64,000 nt of DNA from DASYLJ01 sp964432595 (GTDB taxonomy: Bacteria; Desulfobacterota; Binatia; DP-6), in the NCBI GenBank assembly GCA_964432595.1, contig CAYSOF010000011.1, positions 124,001 to 188,000 of the forward strand, in the 5' to 3' direction. How positions within the stretch are numbered: position 1 is the first letter of the stretch; each line of letters begins with the position of its first letter. The position numbers were made by a program, and so were the translations under genes. The notes below the pieces were generated by a model that ran no database searches, was not told where the DNA came from, and saw only the letters and a program-made list of their open reading frames with translations. Below are positions 26,463-35,505 of this stretch, piece after piece.

Positions 26463-27670
26463 TGCAGGCGCTCGACGACGTGAAGGTGCTCGACTTCATG
26501 TGGGTGATGGCGGGCCCGACCGCCACCCGCGTGCTCGCGGACTACGGCGCGCAGGTCGTCCGCATCGAGTCGACCCGGCGCATCGATACCGCCCGCACCC
26601 TCGCCCCCTTCCACGGCGGCGTCCCCGGGCCGGAGAGCTCCGGCATCTTCCAGAATCTCAACGTCGGCAAGCGCATGCTGACGCTCGATCCGACGACGCC
26701 CGCGGGCCGCGAGGTCGTCCTCGATCTCGTCCGGTGGGCCGACGTGGTGACGGAGTCGTTCTCGCCGAAGGCCATGCGCAGCTGGGGCCTCGGCTACGAG
26801 GCGCTCCGCGCCGTGAAGCCCGACGTCATCATGCTGAGCTCGTGCCTGATGGGGCAGACGGGGCCGATGGCGAGCTTCGCCGGCTACGGCAACCTCGCCG
26901 CCGCGATCTCGGGATTCTCGAACCTCGGCGGCTGGCCCGACCGTCCGCCGGCAGGACCGTTCAGCGCGTATACCGACTACGTCTCGCCGCGCTACATCGC
27001 CGCGGCGATCCTCGCCGCGCTCGAGTACCGCCGTCGCACGGGGCTCGGGCAGCACGTCGACCTGTCGCAGGCGGAGGCGTCCCTGCACTTCCTGGGCCCC
27101 GCACTGCTCGACTACACGGTGAACGGCCGCGTCGCCGGACGCATCGGCAACCGCGACCGCGACCTCGCTCCCCACGGCGTCTATCCCGCCGCAGGCGACG
27201 ATCGGTGGGTGGCGATCGCGGTGGACGGGGACGCACAGTGGCGCGCGCTCTGCGCGGCGATGGAGATGCCGGCCCTCGCCGGCGACGCGCGCTTCGCGAC
27301 GCCGGACGCGCGTCGCACGAATGCCGACGCGCTCGACGCCGCGGTGGCCACGTGGACCGCGTCGCGCGACATGCGGGCGATCGAGTCGCTGCTCCAGGCG
27401 CACGGCGTCCCGGCGAGCGCCGTGCAGAACTCGGCCGAGCTCGCCGCCGACGCCCAGCTCCGACATCGCGAGCACTTCCTCCAGGTGCCGCACGGGCTGC
27501 ACGGTGCAACGACGGTCGAAGCGTCGCGCTTCCGGCTGTCGCGCACGCCCGCGCAGATCGCCGGCCCGGCGCCGATGTACGGCCAGGACACGCAGGCGAT
27601 CCTCACCGACGTGCTCGGCTACGACGAAGACCGCATCACCGCGCTCGTCGCGGCCGGCGCACTCGAGTAG
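26462..27670 (+). CDS. Class III CoA-transferase, active-type subunit
   Basis: A 402-residue CaiB/BaiF family protein. It begins VLDFMWVMAGPTATRVLADYGAQVVRIES, keeps NVGKRMLTLD and GLGQHVDLSQAEA, and has Asp172 (YTDYVSPRY) at the catalytic position. It would transfer CoA between carboxylic acids. The start codon overlaps the upstream stop by one base. With the Asp-less partner upstream the arrangement recalls the two-subunit benzylsuccinate CoA-transferase BbsEF. The substrate cannot be read from sequence. Confidence 0.88.
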   Translation: MQALDDVKVLDFMWVMAGPTATRVLADYGAQVVRIESTRRIDTARTLAPFHGGVPGPESSGIFQNLNVGKRMLTLDPTTPAGREVVLDLVRWADVVTESFSPKAMRSWGLGYEALRAVKPDVIMLSSCLMGQTGPMASFAGYGNLAAAISGFSNLGGWPDRPPAGPFSAYTDYVSPRYIAAAILAALEYRRRTGLGQHVDLSQAEASLHFLGPALLDYTVNGRVAGRIGNRDRDLAPHGVYPAAGDDRWVAIAVDGDAQWRALCAAMEMPALAGDARFATPDARRTNADALDAAVATWTASRDMRAIESLLQAHGVPASAVQNSAELAADAQLRHREHFLQVPHGLHGATTVEASRFRLSRTPAQIAGPAPMYGQDTQAILTDVLGYDEDRITALVAAGALE

Positions 27671-27674
27671 CGCG

Positions 27675-29489
27675 TCAGACCGCCGCGCGCTCGGACCACG
27701 CGGCGGCCGCCCAGCCCAGGCGATCGAGCCAGCGCGTCGCGAGCAGCAGCGCCCAGAGGCGCGCGCCGTGATCGCGCGTTCCGCCCGCGTGCTCCTCGCG
27801 CAGGCGCGCGACGGCCTCGGGACGGAACAGCCCCTGCGCGTGCACGCGCGCGGGTGAGAGCGTGTCGTCGAGGACCTCGCGGAGCGAGCCGGTCGTCCAT
27901 GCCGCCGCCGGCGGCGCGAGCGGGCGATGCTGCTGGCGGGCGACGCCCGGCGGCAGCGTGCCGGCGAGCGCGCGGCGGAGCAGCAGCTGGCGCTGGCTCG
28001 GCGTGCCGCGGCGCTCGGGCGGCATGCTCGCGACCACCTGCGCGAGGCGGTGATCGGCGAACGGAAAGCGCAGGTCGACGCCGCGCGCCGCCGCGTCCAC
28101 GTGCAGCGCCGTGAGCTGCGGCAGCTTCACGTGCAGCGCGACGTGGTGGATCGCGTCGAGCGGATTCGACGCACCCGCGGCCATCGCGTCGGCGAAGAGA
28201 CCGGCGAGCAGCTCCTCGTCGCTGTTCTCGCCGACGAGCGCCAGCGCGTCCGGGGTGTACAGCTCGGCACGATCGGCCGGCGAGAAGAGGCTGGCCTGGC
28301 GCGCGAAGAACGCGACCGGCGCCAGCGGCGACAGATCGACGAGCCACCCGACGTGACCGTCGGGCACCATGCGCGCCCACACTTCCGCCGCCTCGCGCAG
28401 GACGCCCGGCAGCCGCTGGTAGCGCGCCACGGCCAGCCACGCACGGAACGCGGGCGCGCCGCCGATCACTTCTTCGCCGCCGTGTCCCGAGAGTGCAACC
28501 GCGCGCCGTCCCTCCGCGCCCGCCGACGCCGCCGACAGCAGCGGCACGTCGATGCCACCCGCCGGACCGCCATGCGTGGCGAGGACGTCGTCCACGACCG
28601 CACCCCAGTCGATCGGCTCGTCGACGACGCGATGCTCGACGTTCGCCCGCGCCGCCAGGCGTGCGGCGTCGCGGATGTCGCGCTCGCGATGGAGGCCGCC
28701 GACCGTGATCGCGCGCACCGGCGGGCGGCGCTCGGCGACCGACGCGAGGAGCACCGCCGCCGCGTCGAGCCCGCCGGAGAGCAGCACGCTGCTCATCGTC
28801 CCGGCCTGGCGCAGCGCCAGCGACTCGAGCAGGCGCTGGCGGACGAGCCCCGCGCCGTCGGCGCGCAGCAGGCGGCGCTCGGGGAACGTCAGGTGCCAGT
28901 AGCGCTGCTGGCGGAGCCGGCCGTCCTCCCAGACGAGCAGCTCGCCCGGCCGGACCTGGCGCGCCGCCGGATAGACGGTGAACGGTCCCGGGACGGCGCC
29001 GAGCGTGAGGAACGCGTCGAGCGCGCGCGCGTCCCAGGCCGTCGACACGCCAGGCAGTCGCAGCAGCGGCCCGAGCGACGACGACGCCGCGAGCCGCGCG
29101 CCGTCCTGCGCGACGTAGAGCGGCATCAGGCCGAGTTGATCGCGCACCAGCAGCAGCTGACCGCGCCGCCCGTCCCAGATGGCGATCGCGAAGCTGCCGC
29201 GGAGGGCCGTCATGCCCTGCGTGCCGCGCTCCTCGTAGAGCCGTAGGACGACCTGCGCCTCGTCGACGCGTACGCCTTCCTCGCGCGGCGCCATGCCGCT
29301 CGCGAGCTCGTGCCGGTTGTAGAGGACGCCGGTGACGAGGACGCGACGCGTGCCGCTCGCACTGCTCGCCATCGAGCTCGGCGGGCCGCTGCGCAGCGGG
29401 GACAGCACCACCGGTGCGCCGCCAGCGCTGCTGCCGCTCCAGGCTCCCGGCCTGGGCGGGCCATCCGGCCACCCGACGAGCGCGAGCAC
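27675..29489 (-). CDS. Asparagine-synthase-like protein, degenerate motifs
   Basis: A 604-residue protein from a GTG start; an in-frame TAG (stop of the upstream gene) lies three codons before it, so no longer start is possible. The N-terminal glutaminase-like domain (about 1-190) lacks the catalytic Cys2 (it starts MLALVGW). In the synthetase part the pyrophosphate loop reads SGGLDAAA in place of SGG(L/V)DSS, and the later loop reads SGHGGEEVIGG. The fold is kept (LRFPFADHRLAQVVASMPPERR). Such proteins occur in exopolysaccharide loci, including XrtA/PEP-CTERM ones. It pairs with the heparinase-like gene. It may be inactive or have changed chemistry. Confidence 0.8.
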   Translation of the reverse strand: MLALVGWPDGPPRPGAWSGSSAGGAPVVLSPLRSGPPSSMASSASGTRRVLVTGVLYNRHELASGMAPREEGVRVDEAQVVLRLYEERGTQGMTALRGSFAIAIWDGRRGQLLLVRDQLGLMPLYVAQDGARLAASSSLGPLLRLPGVSTAWDARALDAFLTLGAVPGPFTVYPAARQVRPGELLVWEDGRLRQQRYWHLTFPERRLLRADGAGLVRQRLLESLALRQAGTMSSVLLSGGLDAAAVLLASVAERRPPVRAITVGGLHRERDIRDAARLAARANVEHRVVDEPIDWGAVVDDVLATHGGPAGGIDVPLLSAASAGAEGRRAVALSGHGGEEVIGGAPAFRAWLAVARYQRLPGVLREAAEVWARMVPDGHVGWLVDLSPLAPVAFFARQASLFSPADRAELYTPDALALVGENSDEELLAGLFADAMAAGASNPLDAIHHVALHVKLPQLTALHVDAAARGVDLRFPFADHRLAQVVASMPPERRGTPSQRQLLLRRALAGTLPPGVARQQHRPLAPPAAAWTTGSLREVLDDTLSPARVHAQGLFRPEAVARLREEHAGGTRDHGARLWALLLATRWLDRLGWAAAAWSERAAV

Positions 29490-29495
29490 GAAACC

Positions 29496-31430
29496 CTACG
29501 AGCTCACCAGGAGCTCGACCTCGTTCTGCACCACGGTGAGTTGGTATTCGCGCTTGCCGGCGCGCAGCGTCGCGCGTAGCTGGAAGGCGTCGCGCTCGAA
29601 CGCGAGCTCGGCCGCGTCGGTGCTCCGCGGCAGCAGCGCGTAGCCCGCGACCAGCGGCAACGTGCCGCGGGTCGCGACGGCGATCGTCGGCGACGGCAGG
29701 AACGTGCCGGGCGCGACCCCGTGCCACCCTTGCGGGCGAGGGCCCTCGACGCCCGTCGTGAGCCGCACCTCGTCGGCGCCCGCGAAGATGACCGACAGCC
29801 ACGAGCGCTCGTCGCGCCCGACGATGAACTGCGGATGTCCGGCGCAGACCGCCTTCACGAGCGTGTCGGGATGGAGGTGGACGAGCGACTCGCCCTCCCA
29901 CAGCCCGGCACCATCGACCTCGTCGCACACGATCCAGAAGCGGCCCGGCAGGCAGAAGACGCACCGCCGGTGCCGCAGCTCGGGCACGGCGTGGTCGACA
30001 CCCGAAAAGAACACGAGCCCGTCGCGCACGGCCCAGTGCGCCTCGCTCTCGACGCTCGTCGCGCGCATCGGCGTGCCACCGGTGTTCGTGCGTCCGACGA
30101 GGACGTTGCGCGCGCGCGCGCTGGCGGCGTACGGCGCCAGCGGATGCTGCGGATCGGCCGGCGCGCCCGGCCCCACGACGAGCTGCTTCGAGCCGACCGA
30201 CAGCTCGTACGGGAACCCGCCCGCCGCGCCCTCGGAGCGCGGCGCGGCGCCGTCGAGCAGCATCGCGTCGCCGTTCGCGCCGGCGAGCACGTAGTACCCG
30301 GTGCGGCGCAGCGCGCGCGACTCGACCGCCAGCGGCCCGCGCGGCAGCGACGCGTACACGCGCCGGCCGCTCTCGCCGGTGACGAGCAACGGCCACACGC
30401 CGGGCATGTCGCCCGGGATGCCGAACGCCGGCTCGTGCAGCACGATCGCTGCGGTGGCGAGGATCTCGCGGGGTGGACGCACCTCGATGGGATTGCCGAG
30501 GAGCAGCGGCAGCGTGCCGTCGGGATGGAGGAGCCGCGCGAGGAAGTCGGCCATGCCCTTGATGCGCTTGCGTCCCCACATCGGCACGTCGTCGTTGCTG
30601 GCGCGCAGGATGGCGAGCACCTCGAGGTACTCGGTGAGGACGAATGCATGCGCGGCGGGGCAACGGTCGCGGTGGCCGCCGGCCTCGTGCACCTGCTCGC
30701 GCAGCTGCGCCCAGAGCAGTGTGGTCCCGGCGTCGAGCCACTCGCGCGCCTCCATGCCGTCGAAGAAGCGGCCGGCCATGAACAGCGCCCGCGCCGTGCC
30801 GACCAGCGCCGGCGTCTGCTCTTGGCGCGGCGCCGCGACGGCCAGCGCCACGGCCTCGGCGTAGAGGGTGTCGAGCAACGTGCGGCGGATGCGTGGATCG
30901 GCGCGCAGCTCGGGCGTGAAGCATGCGTGCAGATAGATCAGGCTGACGATGCGCCGCGCCTGCGCCGCCGGCGCGGCGCCGGCGTTCCGCCCGCCCGCGA
31001 GCCAGGCGCTCAGCAGACCCGTCGCGGCGTGCCAGTAGCCGAGGCGCTCGTCGGCCGACGCCGAGAGCGCGCCCGCGACGCCGAGCGCGACCATGTCGTC
31101 GAGGCCCTGCAGGGCCGCGCGCCAGGCATCGGACGTCCCGCGCGGCGCCCAGTCGATGTCGCCTTCGAACGTGACGGTATGGCCGAGATGGCTGAACCGT
31201 CCCTCGCGGACGGCGGCCGCGCGTGCGAGCAGCGGCGCGGCGGCCTCACGATGCTCGGCGCCGAGATGCGCGAGCCCGGGCAGGAACGGCTGACCGAAGC
31301 GGACGCGCGGCTCGGGCTTCTTCCCCCACCCGCGCACCAGGAGCGCCGAGCGGAGCCGTGCCTGGATTCCCGATGGTCCGCCCGTCGCGCGTTCAGCGCG
31401 CGGGACCGGCAGCTGACCCAGCTGAGCCAC
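29496..31430 (-). CDS. Heparinase II/III-like protein
   Basis: A 644-residue protein from a GTG start preceded by GGAGGTGGGG. The first 350 residues are helical, as in the alpha/alpha toroid of polysaccharide lyases; the rest is the beta-sandwich heparinase II/III domain (YYVLAGANGDAMLLDGAAP, PYELSVGSKQLVVGPG, then FWIVCDEVDG). The usual HAHAD-L and RAHN motifs that hold catalytic His residues read SEGAAGGFPYELS and RARN here. No signal peptide is evident. With the asparagine-synthase-like gene 6 bases downstream it resembles part of an exopolysaccharide locus, but no glycosyltransferases adjoin. Confidence 0.8.
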   Translation of the reverse strand: MAQLGQLPVPRAERATGGPSGIQARLRSALLVRGWGKKPEPRVRFGQPFLPGLAHLGAEHREAAAPLLARAAAVREGRFSHLGHTVTFEGDIDWAPRGTSDAWRAALQGLDDMVALGVAGALSASADERLGYWHAATGLLSAWLAGGRNAGAAPAAQARRIVSLIYLHACFTPELRADPRIRRTLLDTLYAEAVALAVAAPRQEQTPALVGTARALFMAGRFFDGMEAREWLDAGTTLLWAQLREQVHEAGGHRDRCPAAHAFVLTEYLEVLAILRASNDDVPMWGRKRIKGMADFLARLLHPDGTLPLLLGNPIEVRPPREILATAAIVLHEPAFGIPGDMPGVWPLLVTGESGRRVYASLPRGPLAVESRALRRTGYYVLAGANGDAMLLDGAAPRSEGAAGGFPYELSVGSKQLVVGPGAPADPQHPLAPYAASARARNVLVGRTNTGGTPMRATSVESEAHWAVRDGLVFFSGVDHAVPELRHRRCVFCLPGRFWIVCDEVDGAGLWEGESLVHLHPDTLVKAVCAGHPQFIVGRDERSWLSVIFAGADEVRLTTGVEGPRPQGWHGVAPGTFLPSPTIAVATRGTLPLVAGYALLPRSTDAAELAFERDAFQLRATLRAGKREYQLTVVQNEVELLVSS

Positions 31431-31525
31431 TCCCCCACCTCCCCGACATCAACGACCTCATGACTTGTAGCGCACGCATGCTGGGAGGTCGACAGGCACG
31501 CGGCATTTTCCGCGCGATTCCTGCG

Positions 31526-31717
31526 CTACGCGGCTCCCGGCGGATGCTCGTCGGCGACGCTACCGAGCCCGATCGCATCACGCAGCGTGCGCCCCATCAC
31601 CACGACGGCGCCGAGCGCGACGAACCCGAGCACGACGGGCACGGCGAGCGCACCGCCGGCGATCCGTGGCACGACGCTCCAGACGCGCGAGGACTCCGAC
31701 TCTTCCTCGGCCTGCAT
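31526..31717 (-). CDS. Small single-span membrane protein
   Basis: A 63-residue protein starting at the ATG at 31717, behind AAGGGGG. The N-terminus is charged (QAEEESESSR). Residues about 14-42 form one hydrophobic helix (VVPRIAGGALAVPVVLGFVALGAVVVM), and a short polar tail follows. I do not recognise it. It lies between the heparinase-like gene and the divergent permease. A true gene is likely because of its ribosome-binding site and its membrane helix. Confidence 0.6.
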   Translation of the reverse strand: MQAEEESESSRVWSVVPRIAGGALAVPVVLGFVALGAVVVMGRTLRDAIGLGSVADEHPPGAA

Positions 31718-31812
31718 CGGCACCCCCTTCCCGACGTTTCGTGTACTCTCCGCGAGCGGCGCCGGCAAGGCGGTTGCCCTTCGGGATCCCGTCGTCTACA
31801 GCCGGGCGCTGC

Positions 31813-33003
31813 ATGCTGGCCCAGGCGCTTCGCGAGCTCCGGCGACGCCGGCTGCGCAGTCTGCTCACCGCGGGCGGCATCGCGATCGGCGTCGCGGCGC
31901 TCGTCCTGCTCGGCGCGCTCTCGGAGAAGGTCGGCCGTCTCGTCGCCGGCGGACGCGACTTCGCCGCCGGACAGATCACCGTCAGCGGCTCCGGCGGCAG
32001 CGCATCGTCCGGCATGACGCGCGCCGGGCTGATCGCCGGCGAGCAGCTGGCCGCGGTGCGCGGCGTGTCCGGCGTGGACATCGTCGCGCCGATCATCGTC
32101 TTCCCCGTCGCCGAGACGCCCGCGTCGCTACCGTTCACGCTGACGCCGATGGTCTTCGGTGTCGACGCGACGCTGCTCGCGAAGAACCGGGTCGCGCCGC
32201 CGCCGCGCATCCACGAGGGCCGTATGCCGACGGCGACCGACGAGGTCGCGCTCGGCAGCCAGGTCGCCCGCCACTTCTCCGCCGGCCTGGGCGCGACGAT
32301 CACCGTCCGCGATCGCCCGTTCCGCGTCGTCGGCGTCCTCGAGCCGACGTTCACCGGCCCCGACAGCTTCGTGATGATGCCCTTTCCCGCCGCGCAGCGC
32401 CTGCTCATCGACACGGAGCCGCTCCTGCGGAAGCTCGTCATGGTGCCCGGCGCGAGCGTCCTGCCGATCGCCACCGCCGCGGCGGTGTTCTGGGCGCCGG
32501 GCGAGGATCCGGAAGCGGTGGCCAAGCGCATCCGCGAGCAGGTGCAGGGCATCTCGGTGATGTCGCCCGGCGAGGCCGCGTCGCAGATCGACCGTGCGCT
32601 CGGCGTCATGAACGGCATCATCCTCGGCAGCGGCCTGATCGCGCTGCTCGTCGCGTCGCTCGCGGTGACGAACACGATGTTCACCGCGGTGGTCGAGCGG
32701 CGGCGCGAGATCGGGCTGCGGCGGGTCGTCGGCGCCACGCGGCGGCAGGTGGTCGGTCAGCTCCTGCTGGAGGCGACGGTGCTCGGTCTGGCGGGCAGCG
32801 CGCTCGGCCTCGCGGTCGGGGCGCTCACGGCGGCCGGGCTGAACGTCCTCACCGAGCGTCTCGGCGCGCCGATCTTCCTGCTGACGGCCCGGCTCACGCT
32901 GATCACGGCGGTGCTGCCGCCGGTCCTGGCCGCCCTCGCCGGTCTCTGGCCCGCGTGGCGGGCGGCTCGGCTGCCGCCGACCGAAGCGGTCCGCTACGCC
33001 TGA
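31813..33003 (+). CDS. FtsX/MacB-type ABC transporter permease, no ATPase nearby
   Basis: A 396-residue permease. TM1 is at about 16-36, a large periplasmic (MacB_PCD-like) domain spans about 40-260, and the FtsX domain has three C-terminal helices (NGIILGSGLIALLVASLAVTN; LEATVLGLAGSALGLAVG; LITAVLPPVLAALAGLWPAW) plus the ERRREIGLRRVVGATRRQV coupling loop and a final APxEAxRYA-like end (LPPTEAVRYA). Relatives use a LolD/MacB ATPase for lipoprotein or antibiotic export, but none adjoins. Its last 10 bases overlap the convergent recQ. Confidence 0.88.
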   Translation: MLAQALRELRRRRLRSLLTAGGIAIGVAALVLLGALSEKVGRLVAGGRDFAAGQITVSGSGGSASSGMTRAGLIAGEQLAAVRGVSGVDIVAPIIVFPVAETPASLPFTLTPMVFGVDATLLAKNRVAPPPRIHEGRMPTATDEVALGSQVARHFSAGLGATITVRDRPFRVVGVLEPTFTGPDSFVMMPFPAAQRLLIDTEPLLRKLVMVPGASVLPIATAAAVFWAPGEDPEAVAKRIREQVQGISVMSPGEAASQIDRALGVMNGIILGSGLIALLVASLAVTNTMFTAVVERRREIGLRRVVGATRRQVVGQLLLEATVLGLAGSALGLAVGALTAAGLNVLTERLGAPIFLLTARLTLITAVLPPVLAALAGLWPAWRAARLPPTEAVRYA

Positions 33004-34964
33004 CCGGAGTCGTCGGAGCCCGCGGCGCGCGCCTCGGCCGGCGCGCCACCGTCGGGCCGCGGACCGTGTCCGCGGCGACGGCGCCGCCGGCGGCGGCGCT
33101 GCGGTGACGGCCCCGCGGCTGCTGCCGGTGTCTCGGCCGCGTCGTCCGCGGGCGGCAGACCGGGCGCGCCGAGCTCGGCGGCGAGGTCGTCGGCCGCCTC
33201 GTCCATCGGCGGCAGCACGAACGCCGGTTCGGGCGCGGCCTCGGTCGGCCGCGGCTGCTGCTGGCCGTCGGACCCGCCGCCGCTGGCGCGGCGTCCGCGC
33301 CGCCGGCGCCGGCGGCGCCGGTCGCCGTCGAGCTGCTGGTGGCCGCGCTGCGGATGGCGGTCGTTGCCCGACGCCGCGACGGCCGGCCGCTCGGCGCCCG
33401 GCTGCTGCTGCGGCACCTGGCCCTGCCGGCGGTCGCGTCCGCGGCGGCGGCGTCCCGTGCCGCGTCCCGGCTCCGCCACGCCGTTCGCACGACACAGATC
33501 GCAGCGTCCGCACGGCCGCGGCTCGACGTCGCCGAAGTAGCGGCGCAGCGCGACGCTGCGGCATCCCTTGTCGTCGGCGTACTCGGTGACGGCGCGCAGG
33601 CGGCGCGCATCTTCCCGGCGCAGCACCTCGAAGCGGCTGCGCAGGCTCTCGACGCGCTCCACCAGCTCCTCGAGCGGGACGAGCGGGCGCACGCGGTTTT
33701 GCGGCAGACGCTCGCAGACGCCCGCCTCGACGAGCACGGTGACGAGCGAGCTCGCCGCCCGCTGCGAGATGCCGGCCGACAGCGCGAGCTCCTCGATGTT
33801 GGGATCGCGCTCTTCGCCCGCCCACGCGGCGAACGCGCGGCCGAAGCCGCCGAGCAGCGTCGGCGAGAGGCGCGACAGCGCGAGCAGGTGCTCCTGGATC
33901 TCGAGGTCGCTCTCGTCGAACAGGAGGATGCAGCGCGCGAGCTGACCGTCGCGGCCGGCGCGTCCCGCTTCCTGCACGTAGCGCTCGAGCGACGCCGGCG
34001 CCTGGTAGTGGACGATGTAGCGGATGTCCGGCTTGTCGATGCCGAGACCGAACGCGCTCGTCGCGACCATGACGATGCGCTTCCCCTTCCGCATGAAGCG
34101 CGCCTGGTGCAGCACGCGCTCCTTGTCGGTCATCTTGCCGTGGTAGCGCGCGCACGGGATCTTGATGAGCCGCAGGCCGAGCCACACGTCGTCGACGGCC
34201 TTCGTCGTCGAGCAGTAGACGATGCCGGGCCGCGGGAGGCGGCGCGCGAGCTTCGCGAGCTGACGCAGCTTCTCGTCGCCGCGCGCGCGCCGCACCTCGA
34301 ACAGCAGGTTCGGCCGATGCGGCGACGCGACGATGATCTCGGGCTCGCGCAGCGACAGGTAGCGGACGATGTCGTCGCGCACCGGCGCCGTCGCGGTGGC
34401 CGTGAGGCCGAGGATGCGGCCCGTCTTGAGCTGCTGCAGCCGTTGGCCGAGCGCCAGGTACGCGGGACGGAAGTCGTGGCCCCACTCCGAGATGCAGTGC
34501 GCCTCGTCGACGGCCACGAGCGCGGGGGGGACGATCTCGAGGAGCCGGCCGAGCTCGGCGCCGGCGAGCGTCTCGGGCGTGGTCAGGATGAGGAGCGAGC
34601 CGCCCTTCGCGATCCGCGCGAGCGCCTCGCGCCGGTCGGCGGCGCCGACGGTGCTGTCCAGGCGGACGGCCGGAACCTTGTGCTGCTGCAGCTTCTGGTA
34701 CTGGTCCTCGAGCAGCGCCAGCAGCGGCGAGACGACGACCGTGGGCCGCGGCAACAGGACCGACGGCAGCTGGTAGCAGAGCGACTTGCCGCCGCCCGTC
34801 GGCATGATGAGGAGCGTGTCGCGGCCTCCGAGCACGGAGGTGATGGCGCGCTCCTGCTCGCGGTGCAGCCGGTTGATGCCGAACTGCTCGCGTGCGACGC
34901 GACGTATCTCGTCGAGACCGACCGGGGGGGCGGTCTCCAGGTCCTCACCGTTGAGCGTTGCCAC
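32994..34964 (-). CDS. recQ: RecQ-type ATP-dependent DNA helicase with basic disordered tail
   Basis: A 656-residue SF2 helicase (GTG start). Walker A PTGGGKS is at 55-61, DEAH is followed by CISEWGHDFRPAY (the RecQ aromatic loop), then TATATAPVRDDI and QEAGRAGRDG motif VI. The RecQ-C-terminal Zn site (GCRSVALRRYF...PCGRCDLC) and winged helix are present. The HRDC domain is missing; instead a tail of roughly 180 residues, rich in Arg, Gly, Gln, Pro and Ala with runs of up to ten Arg, ends the protein and may bind nucleic acid. It unwinds recombination and fork intermediates. The family name is secure; the paralog class is not. Confidence 0.9.
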   Translation of the reverse strand: MATLNGEDLETAPPVGLDEIRRVAREQFGINRLHREQERAITSVLGGRDTLLIMPTGGGKSLCYQLPSVLLPRPTVVVSPLLALLEDQYQKLQQHKVPAVRLDSTVGAADRREALARIAKGGSLLILTTPETLAGAELGRLLEIVPPALVAVDEAHCISEWGHDFRPAYLALGQRLQQLKTGRILGLTATATAPVRDDIVRYLSLREPEIIVASPHRPNLLFEVRRARGDEKLRQLAKLARRLPRPGIVYCSTTKAVDDVWLGLRLIKIPCARYHGKMTDKERVLHQARFMRKGKRIVMVATSAFGLGIDKPDIRYIVHYQAPASLERYVQEAGRAGRDGQLARCILLFDESDLEIQEHLLALSRLSPTLLGGFGRAFAAWAGEERDPNIEELALSAGISQRAASSLVTVLVEAGVCERLPQNRVRPLVPLEELVERVESLRSRFEVLRREDARRLRAVTEYADDKGCRSVALRRYFGDVEPRPCGRCDLCRANGVAEPGRGTGRRRRGRDRRQGQVPQQQPGAERPAVAASGNDRHPQRGHQQLDGDRRRRRRRRGRRASGGGSDGQQQPRPTEAAPEPAFVLPPMDEAADDLAAELGAPGLPPADDAAETPAAAAGPSPQRRRRRRRRRGHGPRPDGGAPAEARAAGSDDSGQA

Positions 34965-35193
34965 CTTCTCGCCTGGTTGCCGTCCGGAGCTGCCGGAACG
35001 GGACGGCTGCTTCGAGGCCTTTCCGGACCTCGCGGCCGCACGCGGTGCGTCTCGAAAGCCCTACCCCTGCCGCGTGCCGGTTCGAGCAGACCCTGCGTGA
35101 TGCGTGCCGGTCGGCTCGAGGACAGGAAGCCTCTAACCCATCGTCAAGTGAAAATCCACCCTGACGAGGTGGCGATTTTGGGGCCGCTCCTGG

Positions 35194-35505
35194 CTACAGG
35201 AACATGAGCATCGCGGCCGTGGCGCCCAGCGAGAGGGCCGCGGAGGCCACGCCGAGGACGACCTTGCCGGCCGCCGACGCGGCCCGGTCGGCCTCGGTCG
35301 GGGGCACGTTCGGCCCGACGATCTGCGTCCCGTCCATCACCACCGCCTGCACCTGTTGCTCCTGGGGAGCGCCGATGGCGACCACCGTCTGCTCTTGCGA
35401 GGGGGCGATGGCGGTGACCGTCTGCTCCATGATGACGTCGGCCCCGGAGGGCGCGACCATGGCCAACCCGGCCACGAGGACGACGAGGGCGAGCGTGGAA
35501 CGCAT
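35194..35505 (-). CDS. Small exported or membrane protein with internal repeats
   Basis: A 103-residue protein starting at MRSTLAL (35505). The N-terminal hydrophobic segment (1-22) is a signal or anchor. Three imperfect units follow: EQTVTAIAPSQ, EQTVVAIGAPQ and EQQVQAVV. The C-terminus (about 78-103) is a hydrophobic Ala/Gly-rich helix (VVLGVASAALSLGATAAMLMFL). I do not recognise the family. A hairpin of two helices around a Gln/Val repeat suggests a small envelope protein. Confidence 0.6.
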   Translation of the reverse strand: MRSTLALVVLVAGLAMVAPSGADVIMEQTVTAIAPSQEQTVVAIGAPQEQQVQAVVMDGTQIVGPNVPPTEADRAASAAGKVVLGVASAALSLGATAAMLMFL

